A DNA stretch of 64,000 nt from Golubevia sp. BC0850 (taxonomy: Eukaryota; Basidiomycota; Exobasidiomycetes; Golubeviales; Golubeviaceae): the NCBI GenBank assembly GCA_012976225.1, contig JAAVVG010000015.1, positions 620,001 to 684,000 on the forward strand, written 5' to 3'. The translations under genes and the position numbers were made by a program. Shown one piece after another: positions 46,599-57,700 of the stretch; the stretch's first letter is position 1, and each line of letters begins with the position of its first letter. The notes under the pieces were generated by a model. It worked only from the letters and a program-made list of their open reading frames with translations. It was not told the DNA's origin and made no database searches.

Positions 46599-49500
46599 AT
46601 GTTCTCAATCTTCACTTCATCTTCTTCTCATAAAAGATCTCCCTTTCTACTAGGTTTATTGACTGGTTTAATTCTCTCTTTATCATCTCTCTCCACCGCT
46701 TTCTTCATAGCAGATCGAAGAGAACGAGCTCGAAGGAGGAAAAGACTAGCCTCCTTAGGTTTCGATGACGATTTAGACGAAGATGAAGAAGATGACGATT
46801 TAGAGTACGATGAAGAATTCTATGATGAAGAGAATGACAATGATAATGGCAACGTTACAGATACAGGAGTAGATGGAAGCACTGTCAATGGTGGAACAGA
46901 AGGTGGCAGAGAACAAGCTAGGTTGGCTACTAGGAGAGTCAAGTTAGGCCTGAGGGATAGGAACAGAAGGAGGAAAAGAGAAAAGAACTCTATTCAGATC
47001 AGAAGTGGTCAGATTGTCAGGGGAGTAGAAGGTTTGATTGGTGAGTACTCTCATACTTGGCAATCTTCCTGGAGAGGGCAACACTTGAAGATGGGAGGCT
47101 GTTCTGGAGTGACGACGATCTTCAGTAGTTCTGAGTCTAGTTCATAGCCTTATGACAGTACGCAGCATTCAACAGGCTTTGAATCGTAGACCCATCTGTG
47201 TTGCCTTTTCGCCATGAAGGTCGCTGACCCTTCATCACCTCTACATCTTTTACCTGCGTTGTCAGGCAACACCCCTCTCATCAGAATTAATAGCTTATCA
47301 GATCTAACGGGATGTGAGATCCTCGTGAGTATAGCCGAAAGACTTCAAGACGTCTAGCTCAGTTTTCGTCTGAGTGATCTTGTACCTCTTGTACCTTCTT
47401 CTCTGAATTTGGGTCTTTTCCTTGGATCATCTGCTCAACTTTCCTTCCCTCTTTGAATCTCGGCTCTCTGACCGTTTTCTCTTTCTCAGGGAAAAGCCGA
47501 AGTGAGTCGTTCTACTTCCAGATTCCTGTTCGCGAAAATCTCGCCTTGCCAACTTTCCCTTTGGTTCTCACGAAACACACCTGACGTTTACTCTGTCTTT
47601 TCCCACTTCTTTTTGACAGTTTTTAAACCCGGCTGGAAGTCCCAAAGATCGAGTAGCCCTTCAAAGTGAGTCTTTCGTCTGCTCAAGTTGCTCGGTAGTT
47701 CAAATCAGTTGCTGGGAAGGTCAAATTTCATCTCGCTTACCGTCTTCCTTTTCTCCATTTCGCATTCTAGTCTTGAATGATGCTGAAGAAGAAGGTCTTC
47801 TACATCCACATACTGGGAGCTGCATCTTCGAGGGGACCGTAGGGTGAGTATTTGACTCTTGACCCTCTGAAACTCCCCCAAAGCCCCAAACTTCGTTTCG
47901 AACAACATCTTGCATTTTGACGGAAGGTCCCGCATCTTTCTCAAATGCAGATCTACTGGGATTTCTCTAGCTACTTTAGCAAGAGCCAAAGGCTATCGAT
48001 GTTCAATTGTGAGTTTCGAAATCTTGTCATCTTGCTCAAATGTGAACTCTCCAAATCAGACGTGTTTGTTGTTTCTGACCTTCGAAAATATTTCTCTATT
48101 CTCTTTCAGATCATTCCGGACGACGTCGCCAGAGAGAAAGTGGATCTTCTGAAGGTTCTAGGAGCCGAAATCGAATCTGTCCGGCCTAGAGGGATCGTGG
48201 ATCCTCGACATGTTGGTATCGAAAGATTCCTTTCAATCCCAAATTATTTCGATAATCTCTTTTTTCGAAACTGAAAAGATCTCCTTCCCGTCTATTTCCT
48301 TCTCGTTCGCATCTTCTCCTCTAACTCGCAGTTCGTCAACGAAGCTCGATCCAAAGCTCAAGCTTTCGGTTCGACTCAGCTAGTAGGACCAACTTCAATC
48401 ACCTCAGCTTCTGACCTCAAGAACGGTTGGAAATCAAGACCTGGAGAGGAAAGTGATAGGAGAATGGATGGAAGATCTGATATCGTAGTTTCCTCTCAAG
48501 CTGAAACTTTGAATAAGAAGGAAATGAAGAAAGATCCTGATGCGTTGGAGAAGAGACCTAGAGGATTCTTCAGTGATCAGGTGAGTTTAGTAATGCCAGG
48601 AGGCAAAGAGTGTGGAGAGATGGATTGGAAAGTCTGCTTCAGTGCCTCTGAGGTCATCCTTGAACGGTCTGTCTGATCACTCTTTCTATCTTGTGCCCTC
48701 AGTTCGAGAATCTCTCTAACTTCTACGCTCACTATAATGGAACTGGGCCTGAAATCTACCAGCAGTGTGGAGGTGAGTCTACAGCTTTACCTTGCTCCAC
48801 GTCTCTGCCATGACCTCTTTCTCTGTTACCCACTCTCTGATCGTATCCCTTCTTCTCTTGCAGGTACCATCGATGCTTTCGTAGCAGGCGCTGGAACAGG
48901 AGGTACTCTGTCCGGAGTTTCAGCTTATCTAAAACAACAAACTCTACGATCCGGTTCCAACAAGAACACAAACTCAAATGGAGTTCACGTAGTAGTTGCA
49001 GATCCTCAAGGTTCCGGTCTTTACAATCGATCGAAATTTGGAGTCATGTTCTCCGAAACTGAATCTGAAGGCAAGAGAAGAAGACATCAAGTTGACAGTA
49101 TTGTTGAAGGAATCGGAATTCAGAGACAAACTAGAAATCTGGATGTTGGGTGGAGATGCGTCGACGACGCTGAGAAGGTCACCGATGATGAGGCTGTTAG
49201 AATGGGAAGATGGTTGATTCTGAAGTGAGTTCGATTCCGGGCGGGAGAGGCTCGTTCGGAGGAGAGAGCTGCTGATAAACCTTACCCCTCCTACCACCAG
49301 CGACGGACTGTTTCTAGGATCTTCTTCGGCTGTTAATTGTGTTGCAGCAGTGAGAACTGCTTTGAAGTTGAAGAAGGAGAGGGGGTCAAATCCCCCTCCA
49401 GTGATTGTGACCATCTTGTGAGTGACTCTCCTTTCCGTGAACTTCCGATTCCTCCTGAGTCTTAATCTAGGTCTCAGCACTGAAATTTTCTATTTCTCCA

Positions 49501-49662
49501 CATTTTCTCCTCTTCTCTCCCCACCCCCCCCCCCCCCCTCGGGGATTCCACAGATGCGACTCTGGATCCAGACATCTCTCAAAGTTCCATTCAGATGAAG
49601 CTCTCGAGAAATTGGGGTTGGAAATTAGCAGTGATATTAGTGATATTCTTACGGAACCTTGA
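46599..49662 (+). CDS. MCY1-like mitochondrial outer-membrane cysteine synthase
   Basis: Twelve exons (46599-47040, 47266-47324, 47490-47501, 47620-47665, 47771-47843, 47951-48008, 48110-48211, 48332-48580, 48703-48772, 48864-49224, 49301-49417, 49554-49662) join in phase to 565 residues. A membrane anchor (FLLGLLTGLILSLSSLSTAF) is followed by an acidic/basic linker. The PLP fold-type II core then reads GNTPLIRINSLS, NPAGSPKDRVAL with the PLP lysine K180, EGLLHPHTGSCIFEGTVGST, GISLATLARAKGYRC, AGAGTGGTLSGVSAYLKQ (phosphate loop), LFLGSSSAVNC and CDSGSRHLSKF. This combination of N-terminal anchor and O-acetylserine sulfhydrylase-like core matches yeast Mcy1 (YGR012W). A ~70-residue insert (FGSTQLVGPTS to RPRGFFSDQ) separates two core strands. 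Exon 3 is a 12 nt micro-exon (GKAE). The last acceptor is preceded by a C15 run. Confidence 0.9.
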
Positions 49663-49899
49663 AATGATGAGAGACTGCAGTGTTTTGTAGTGCCTAAACA
49701 AGTGTGTTTTGAGGAGTGTGAACTGTGAAGACTTTGTCGAAACCTGAGAGGAACATGAGAAGTTACTTCTCCATCTTGCTTTCAAAACTGCCGCTGGCAA
49801 GTTCAGACAATTAAACTCGAAACAATAAGCTTGAGTCTATTAGACGCGTGCTTCTAGAGGTTGCTGGTCGTGGATGCGGAGCTGACTGACGTGTGCCTT
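49663..49899. other. 3' flank of the MCY1-like gene
   Basis: Short flank leading into repeat copy B; the exact left end of copy B is not sharp. Confidence 0.3.
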
Positions 49900-51129
49900 C
49901 TCTTTCAAACCGACGAGCGAAGATGTTTCACCTCCAGGCTGAAGGTGATCATTTTTTTTCTGTCAAGGTTTCAGGTCTAAGCTAGCCTGGTTGGCTCAAT
50001 TTGTTTCAACCTCGCGCCCTTCTTTAGATACGAGGCAGCTTCTTGAACACATTCTCTTTTCCACCTTCTTCACTATCCCATCCAACCTCAATCTTCTTTT
50101 ACCTCCCCCTTTCTTTCCTCTTCTTTCGTTCTCGAGAAACATCTAGTCTCCTCGGCATCATAATTTATCAGTCAGGATGAAGACTCATCAGGATCGAGTC
50201 ATTTAAGACGCATCGGCCAAAACCTTAAAGAACAATGCCATCGACACTCTTCCGGTGCCGTCAGAAGTGGGAAGAGCTCAAAGCTGATTCGCTTTCAGCT
50301 CTTCCGATTGATGAAGTTTCTCTCACTTGCCGAAGTCCACTGAAGTAAATTGCGGTAATGCGGGTTGGTGCAGGTGAGAGGGAGGACTGAAAACACTTCT
50401 CACACACCTCACGTCAAGACCAGCACTCCTCAGCAGCTTCCGACTTGCTTGGCTAGTCAACTTCAATTCGCAAAGAGAGCTCGAGGCTACGCTTGGAGTG
50501 AAAGGCCCTCGAAGTCTCTTCACTTTGTTCGAGAGGCTTTGAAATGGTGAAGTAGTCTTCACTCTACCGAACGCTTACTGATTTGATGCTTTATCCGACG
50601 TGCGTTTAGGGAGACGAAACAATCGCCAGGAACCATCGCTCATTCTGAAGCCTCCCTTCAAGGCCAAGACTCGTCAACAACTTCCACTCCTCTCAAAACT
50701 TTTGCCAACTCTACAAACCCTCCCCCACCCCTTTAATCCTTCTACCTGGTCTCTTGCTCCTGCTCGAGGTGCCACTTGAAGTAGTGAGGAGCGTTTGGAA
50801 CCGCTTGAATTTTCGGTAAGACGTTTCAAACGCTTTCCATTGAGGAAGCTGACCTTTCGCAATCCACTTACCTGCTTTTTCGCGGGACTTATGAGTACTT
50901 GCGGCAGCGGAGACACTCTTATACCACACCTCGTCGATTCAAGACGAACCACCCCACAAATGAAAGCGCTGAGTGCCCAGCAAAACCTTTCTTTGTCTTT
51001 TTTTTATTTATTTTTTTATTTTTTTACTCCCTTCGTTTTTCGTTTTTCGCTTTTTTTTTCTTTGTCCCTTACTTTCTTGATGTAATTCGTGCAGAGTGAC
51101 TAAGTTTGTTGAGCTTGCGTGGTGGCCGC
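49900..51129 (+). repeat. Dispersed repeat family, copy B, left part
   Basis: Same order of blocks as copy A in opposite orientation: GTTTCACCTCCAGGCTGAAG near 49928, GAGGCAGCTTCTTGAACACA near 50032, two internal modules resembling AAGACCAAGACTCGTCAACA (near 50410 and 50665), GGAGCGTTTGGAACCGCTTG near 50787, the hairpin motif GCGCTGAGTGCCCAGCAAAA near 50969, T-rich tail, then GTGCAGAGTGACT. Homology to copy A stops at about 51129, where a 1.37 kb inverted-repeat element is inserted, and resumes at about 52504. Confidence 0.75.
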
Positions 51130-51154
51130 TCAGTAAACTTCGTTTGATGCCAAA
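51130..51154 (+). repeat. Left terminal inverted repeat of the nested element
   Basis: 25 bp, 22 of 25 positions identical to the reverse complement of 52479-52503. Confidence 0.7.
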
Positions 51155-51665
51155 CCCCCGCCATTCCCATGCCTTTTCGACTCCTTTTCGATGCCAAATC
51201 GCCAAAGTACCGCCAGCTTCCTTCCATTCTGATGCCATCGATTTCTAGTGAATCGCCGCGATTCCCGAGCCGTTTTTCCCAACCGCCCTTTCTTTCGTCT
51301 CCTTTCCCTTCCAAAGCATTGCCTTTCTTTTCCTCGCCATCGATTTTCTTACCAACTCTTTGGTCGCCGAAAACTTCATACACGCCATTTGAACTCCATA
51401 TAGGCCATTCCGACGCCACCCTGGAAAGTTCACACATTTTTGTGTGCGAAAATCGACCCAGACCCAGAGAATAGTGAGGTAAGAATGTGCTGGAGCGCTC
51501 TCCAACCTTGCGCCCTCTTCTCATCCCATGGCGATATCTTAACTTTGATTAGAATTATTAAATAACACTCTTTTCAGAAGTGATTCTCAGTCGAATCGGA
51601 TCTGGTAGAGTTCTTTAGAAGAACTTGAGCTCAGGCTCGCAATCCCGCCTCCCCCACCCTTATCT

Positions 51666-52210
51666 TATAAAAAGAATTCCCTCAATCTTTTCCTCTTGAC
51701 TTTGTAACATTCACCCAAAAGTAAGACCTCTCTACAAGTTCCTATCACTTCTTCCAGTTCTTGAGTTCCTTCTTCTAACTTCTTCTAACTCTTTCAGCAT
51801 CCTTTCTTTCATTCTTTGTAGGGCTGGATCTATCGTCGACGGACGCATTGTTCAAGGTGAGAATGCGTCGTTCGTTCATTCCCTCCATCACTCAATCAGC
51901 ATCCTGACTTTTCTTTCTTTCTCTTTCCCCTACAGCCATTTGAAAGTCATCATGTTTGTTTGATCAAAGCTAGCTCTGTCGATGTAAGTATCGAGATGGA
52001 AAGTTTCCAGCGATGCTTGCAATTCTTTCCATCCAAGACTGACGTTCCGCTTCCTTCTCTACCTCAATCTTTATCTTTAGATATCTAGTTCAATCTCTTT
52101 CAACGCTTCCATTGAATTTGTAAATACTGTCTGTCGTTTCGCTTGTCTCTTTTCCTTTCAACTCTGTGCTGTCTTTGGGGCTTCCACTTCCTGTAATTGT
52201 GTATATACAG
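51666..52210 (+). other. Putative spliced transcription unit inside the nested element
   Basis: A TATA-like TATAAAA (51666-51672) is followed by three clean GT-AG introns: 51721-51821, 51857-51935 and 51984-52080, giving internal exons 51822-51856 (35 nt) and 51936-51983 (48 nt). Donors are GTAAGA, GTGAGA and GTAAGT, and acceptors TTTGTAG, CCCTACAG and ATCTTTAG. Across exons 2-4 one frame stays open to a TAG near 52209, but no in-frame ATG exists in exon 1, which has a stop in that frame. So it may be a non-coding transcript or a captured gene tail. No expression evidence is available. Confidence 0.35.
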
Positions 52211-52315
52211 TGTCTTAGAGAATGATTGATATTTTTGGCTATATCTTTCTCTTGTTCTGGGATCGAAATGGCATCTAAAAGGCAAGGAATTGGAAGTAGC
52301 AAAAGGCATCACGAT

Positions 52316-52358
52316 GGCAGTTCTTTGGAGGTAAAACTCGGACCGCCAAAGAACTGCC
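52316..52358. repeat. Perfect hairpin, 13 bp arms
   Basis: GGCAGTTCTTTGG (52316-52328) pairs with CCAAAGAACTGCC (52346-52358) across a 17 nt loop. Confidence 0.9.
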
Positions 52359-52398
52359 AAACCTCGTATTTTACGACAGAGTTATGCCTTCTCGATGT

Positions 52399-52482
52399 CA
52401 AAGTACCGCCATTTCGACGCCACCCTTGGTCAAGGTCGAGAAGTCTCTTGTCGGACAAAGGCGTCGAAATGGCGGTACTTTG
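52399..52482. repeat. Perfect hairpin, 23 bp arms
   Basis: Positions 52399-52421 and 52460-52482 are exact reverse complements (core GTACCGCCATTTCGACGCC), separated by 38 nt. With one mismatch the pairing extends several bases outward into the terminal repeat. Confidence 0.95.
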
Positions 52483-52503
52483 GCATCAATCGAAGTTGAT
52501 TGA
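52479..52503 (-). repeat. Right terminal inverted repeat of the nested element
   Basis: Reverse complement matches 51130-51154 at 22 of 25 positions. Confidence 0.7.
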
Positions 52504-52650
52504 CGAGGCCAGTGGCAAAAATTGCTCGGTCTCTTTTCTTTTGTCTCCTTGCTCTTTCGTTCTGATGGGCCCTCTATCACTGGCCTATGAATGGAAATTT
52601 AGGCTGAGTCTACCTTTACCGAGAGTTTCGGCACAGCATGGTCCCCAAGG
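52504..52650 (+). repeat. Dispersed repeat family, copy B, right part
   Basis: GCTCGGTCTCTTTTCTTTTG, then TCTCCTTGCTCTTTCGTTCT and CGGCACAGCATGGTCC match the right end of copy A (minus strand, 41545-41690). Homology ends right after CATGGTC in both copies, which defines the right boundary of the repeat. Confidence 0.75.
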
Positions 52651-53316
52651 AATGACACTTTTCATTGAGAAAGAAGCAATAGTACAACTTCAATTCAGGG
52701 AAAGTGGTCATCAGATTTCGGGATTGCATCTCTGAGACGTTGGCGTGGAGAGTGGGTGGCAAAGGCTTGGGTCTATTGAAAAGATTACTAGAGGTGTCGC
52801 AATTCGCAAGTCCTTGTAAATCGAACAGTATTCAAGAAGGTGATTGAAGCCAATTTGGACCAAGTTAAATGGGAAGGATCGAAACAACAGCACTGAGGCC
52901 TCGAGTTTCCCCTCTCTGATCTCACACTTTTGAGATATCCCTCTGACTGGAACCCAACAGGTTCAGATTGGGATGAACCTTTCAATCTCAGAGAAGGTAG
53001 TATGCCACAGGACTCAAAGCAAAACATTGTCTTGAGAAGTAGAAGCTGAGGCATTTAGGATGTATTTCTGAATTTGAGAACGGCCGTTTTGGTGGTGACT
53101 ACATTGAAAAGGAAAAGGGGGAAAGTGTTCTTGTTTTGATTTCTTTTTGAAGTGATATTATCATCTTTTTGAGGTTGGTTCGTTACCTTGAAGCAATTGA
53201 TACTTCTTCAACTTCGCAAACTTGAAATTAAAGCATCTCTTCTCCCTCCCGACTCCTTTCCCCCCCTAATTCTCTCATTCTCTCCCTCAACCCCGTCTTC
53301 CTTTTGATCCTCTCCT
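52651..53316. other. Intergenic region downstream of SGT1
   Basis: About 670 bases with no convincing gene. A minus-strand open stretch (52788-53054) has no recognisable domain. Confidence 0.4.
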
Positions 53317-54430
53317 TTATTCTCCATATTTCCTAGCAACCATTCCATCAGGAGGATCAACGGCATATTTCTTGGTAGCGACTTCACCCCAATTAGTACT
53401 CAAAGCAGTACCACCACTTTCTTGATAACTTTTCATCATAGCTTTCTTAGTATCTTCATCTGCTCCTTTGAACAAAGTTTGAAAGAAAGCATCCACATTG
53501 GAAGGATCTTCTGGATCTTCTTCAACTTTGAAGGAATCCCATTTGTTTTTCTTACGAGATGCGAAAGCTGGTTCTGAGTCTGGATGGGGGGTTGAAGTGG
53601 AGGCTTCTGAAAGACCGAAAAAAAGGAAAAGAAAAAAGAGGAGAGAAGGGATGAGTAAAGGGAGCGGAGGGGAAGGGTGCGGAGAAGAGAGTAGACGAAT
53701 ATCTCACCAGAAGAAGCTTCCACATATGAATCTGCGCTCAGAGGAACTTGAGTAGGTTCAGGAGTTCCCTGTAAAACAGTCCAACGAACAGCCGGTTGTT
53801 CCTTTTGTAGAACCAAGTCGATTTTGGTGGACATGATCTTGAAGGATGAATTGGAAGTGTCGATGGAGGCGAACAGAGGGTCGATTGAAAAGACGGTTTC
53901 ATTATCTTTCTGAATGGTCACCGTGAGCTGAAAGAGATATTAGGAAGGCAGAAAGAGAGGTCAGGATGAGTTGGAGAGTGGGAAGAGGAGAGGGACTGTG
54001 CGCGGAAGGTTCTGGTATGATGAGAAGTTGTTGCTACGACATCTTCTTCCATTGATAAGTTATTTCTACTATCTCTTTATCAAATCTCTCTACTCTACTC
54101 TCTCAGTAGGCCTTCTCAGTCATCATTGCAGATCTGATTTCACTATTCTCTCTGCTGCTCTCTCGCTCTCACTCTGAGACTCACAGCCTTTTGAGAGAAC
54201 TCGACATTAACATCTTCAGGCTTTAAGCCTTTGATGAAGATTGATAGAATGACTGAAGTGTCAGTTTGATAGAAATCGTGACTGAAGGTGAGTTGGGGTG
54301 TGGCAATTGAAGGTAGAGAGGAAGGAAGGAAGACGAGAGGATCGGCACCATCTAACGTCAGCTCCCGACCAGTGGATCTGAATGAGATTTGTGATTGAAA
54401 GGTTTCTTACCGAAGGGGAGTTGAAGTCAT
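53317..54430 (-). CDS. SGT1: SGT1-like HSP90 co-chaperone (CS and SGS domains, no TPR)
   Basis: Four exons, complement of 53317-53606, 53708-53927, 54185-54377 and 54411-54430, join in phase to 240 residues. The CS domain reads TPQLTFSHDFYQTDTSVILS, IFIKGLKPEDVNVEFSQK, IQKDNETVFSIDPLFASIDT and STKIDLVLQKEQPAVRWTVL. The SGS part reads DAFFQTLFKGADEDTKKAMM, KSYQESGGTALSTNWGEVAT and VDPPDGMVARK. These are hallmark strings of Sgt1. The N-terminal TPR module of yeast and plant Sgt1 is absent; only ~25 residues precede the CS domain. SGT1 links HSP90 to SCF ubiquitin ligases and kinetochore assembly. Exon 1 codes only six residues. It is divergent from HRD1 (279 bp between starts). Confidence 0.93.
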
Positions 54431-54709
54431 GATCAAATCGCTGATGAGAGAAGAGTGAGTGAGAGAGTGAGAGAGCAAGGAAAAGAAGGCGAGGCTAAAC
54501 AGTGGACGCAGAAGAATCGCAAAAATCCGCTGGTGGAATTCGCTGGCAGAGCTGCGATCGATTCAATCTTTCTACATACTTGCAATCCTATCCACTGAAT
54601 TCTACTTTCAACAAAGTCATTCAAATCCATTTCCATTCAAAACGACTGTTGAACTCTCGAGGCTCAGAGTGGAGTCTAGCAAAGCAGTAAGAAGTCCCAG
54701 CCATCAGCG

Positions 54710-57700
54710 ATGCCACAAGCCCAAGCAACTTCAGCTGCCAACCTCTTCACGACTTCAAGAGTTTTAGCTTATTCTACCTGTTCAACTTTAGCTGCTGCAA
54801 CTGTCGTTTACAATGCTTTCAGAGATAGACCTAATTTCTATTCCGCTATGGTCACCTTGGGAAGGAGTAATGGAAACGTTGGAGTGAGTATGAGAAGATA
54901 GGGAGTCTGAGAGGCTTAATGGAGAGACACTGCTGGCGATAAGAGGGACATGATAGGCATGTGGGTGAGAGGGGTCAATGCTTTTCTGAGAGTATATAGT
55001 ACCAGATTAGCGATTGGTAGGGTGAGAGTAAGCGGCGATAGGTGGAAGGGTGACTCTCCACAATCTATCCTGCTCGCTCAGCTACGTGGAAGGAAAGGAC
55101 CAAGTTGGAGCTGGAATTAGATGATTATGAGCAGATCATAGTTCTCATTTGGTTCCACAAATGAAGGCTTAAGCCGAGGGACCAGCTTCTTTCTCTACCT
55201 TCCGTACTGTCTTCCCTCCCAGATCTATCTACGCCTATCCTAAACTCACCTCCACCACTCTCTTCTCCCTTATTCCTAATCAGATACTTCTAAACTTCGG
55301 TTTCCTAGCCGCTTTCCTAACAGGCAGGTTCCTTCAATTGATATTCTTTGGAAACCTTCGTAGAGTCGAGGTCGACGTGAGCATTCTTACCTATTCCAAC
55401 TCTCCTTTTCCCTTATCGTTTCGGAAAAGTCCTGACTTTGGCCTTGTCTGAACTTTCATTTATACAGCATCTATGGGAAAGAACCTGGTACTCAGTCACG
55501 GATTCCCTCTTCGCCATGACCATCTTCAGAGATCAATTCAATGTCTCCTTCGTCATTCTATTCGCTGCTTTGCATTTCGTTAAGGTCTTTCATTGGCTTG
55601 GTGGGGATAGAGTTGAGCTGGTGAGTTCCTTGTCCTCCCTTTCTTTCCCTCTTATCTCTCCCATCTCTCTCGAGACAAAGCGTCAGCGAGACAAAGGTTT
55701 CTCTTGCTGATTCTCTTCTTTTCATTCTCGTTTGTTTACAGATGGAACAAACCCCAACTCTACCTAGATTTTTCCATTTTAGAATGGTTTCAATCTTATC
55801 CTCTCTCTTCTTCGTGGATCTGGTAGCGATTGTTTTCTTCGTTGAATTCTTAATTGCTGAACAGGAGAGAGGTGGTTTGGTTATCATGTTTGCTAGCGAG
55901 GTGAGTCTCAAAAGGGAAGATGCTTCTCAAAGTTGTAGAGATCAGAGTGAAAGTGACATCGTTTCAAACCTTCAAAGGGCTGACATTTCTACTTCATTCC
56001 CTTCAGTTCGTAATCTTATTCTGCACTTTAACCAACATTTTCTCCAAGTACTTCTTGAATTGCTATGATCAATACACTCATAGTGACGCTCAATGGGAAC
56101 AGAAGAGTATGTGGGTTTTGACTATTGATTTAATTACTGGTGAGTATCTAAAAGCATTCGCAAATTTCCCCTCTTCAGGAATCCGCTTCTCTCTTTCTGA
56201 CTCATCTGTCTTGTGTTTGTCTCCTTCTCAGATTTCTTCAAGCTCATAACCTATTCAACTTTCTTTTTCCTGATCTTCTCCTACTATGGTTTACCATTCA
56301 ACATAGTTAAAGATGTTTGCATGGTAGCAAGATCATTCTACGGTAAAATCAGAGATTTGTTAAGATACAGAGCAGCAACAAAGAACATGGATCAGAGATA
56401 TCCAAATGCAACTCCTGAAGAATTGGGCAGAACTGATGGAACTTGTATTATCTGTAGAGAAGACATGGTGATTCAAGGAGCTACCATCAATCCTGCTTCC
56501 ACTACTTCAACAACTCAACCTCAACCTCAACCTCAGCCACCCCCTCCAACAGCAACTTCAACGTCTTCAGGATTGAACGAAACTCCAAAGAAGTTGCCAT
56601 GTGGGCATATCTTCCATTTCTACTGCTTAAGATCTTGGCTGGAAAGACAACAGTCTTGTCCGACTTGTCGTAGAACGGTGTTAGATGCTAATGGTCAACC
56701 AGTCAATCAAGTTCCTAGAGCTGCTCCAGCAGCTACTCAACCCGGAGTTGTTCCCGCAGCTGGTGTCGGAGCCGCCCAACCAACAGGAACGACTGGAGCT
56801 GGAACTGAAACGGCGGGAGAAGCGGGATCGGCAGCCAGGACTCCTGCCGGAAGCGCCGCTCAAAGAGTTGGACAATTCGCAAGACAATTTGAGAATGATG
56901 CTCAGAGACAGAGGGAATTGGAACTGGAAGGCAGAACGGGAGGGAACGCTGAAGCTAGCGGATCTGCTCCAACAATCCAAGCACCTGCGCCGACTCCTGG
57001 AGGTGCTCCTGCTTCGACTTCAACCTCAAATCATTCCGGGGCAGTATCAGTACCAACTGGAACTTCCTCAACTGCGACTCAACCTTCTCTAACTTCCAGT
57101 TTGACTTCAACTGCTTCTAGACTTCCTTCCGCAACCTTAACTCCTTCTGGAGTTCCACGTTCTCTCATCTCTGCAGTCTTTGCCGAACCAACTGCTGCTG
57201 GATCTTCCACTACTCTTCCATCTTCAACTGCAGCAACTATAGCTGGTGGATCAAGACCTAATGGTTCTCAATGGGGTTCAGCTTATTCAAATCAAACTAG
57301 TCATCGAAGGACTTCAGCTCCACCAGGCTATGGATACCATCAAGCTTATCCACTTAGATCAAATCAACCAAGACAGGTTCAACATAGTCTCCCATTACCG
57401 ACTAGAGGTCATGATGGTGGAGCTAGTAGTTGGACTCCTCCAGCTCCAAGCTCTTTAACCTCGCCAGTAGTTCAACCGCTTCCAAGTGCGACTTCAGCTT
57501 CAACTTCTACTGGCCTGAATGGAGCTACCGCTTCAACCACTTCGGTCGCAAACGGACAGACGCCAGCTCCTACTCAAGCCGCTTCTACTGCAACTACTCA
57601 AGCTCCAGTCAATTCAAGCGTAGCAACTCCCGCCGCTGCTGAAGCGTCGAAGGAAGATCCTCTGGATCCAAGAGAGGCAGCCAGAGCTGCTGCTTTGAAA

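Larger units (their letters stand above)
51130..52503. mobile_element. 1.37 kb element with terminal inverted repeats, nested in copy B
   Basis: The left end (51130-51154) and the reverse complement of the right end (52479-52503) match at 22 of 25 positions, core AACTTCG-TTGATGCCAAA. The flanks carry GGCC on both sides where the uninterrupted copy A has a single GGCC, consistent with insertion and a short target duplication. Inward of the right end are long perfect hairpins (52316-52358 and 52399-52482) built from GCCAAAG/CCGCCATT-type phrases; related phrases (GCCATTCC, GCCAAA, CCGCCA) pack the left arm up to ~51420. The centre (51640-52250) looks like a promoter plus spliced transcript rather than a transposase. 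This is a non-autonomous DNA-transposon-like or foldback-type element; superfamily unknown. Confidence 0.7.

Noticed and set aside
51069-51524. Lys/Gly-rich minus-strand frame in the left arm of the nested element
   Set aside because: It reads the complement of the CCGCCATT-type subterminal repeats; no transposase motif (no DDE/D pattern) is visible.
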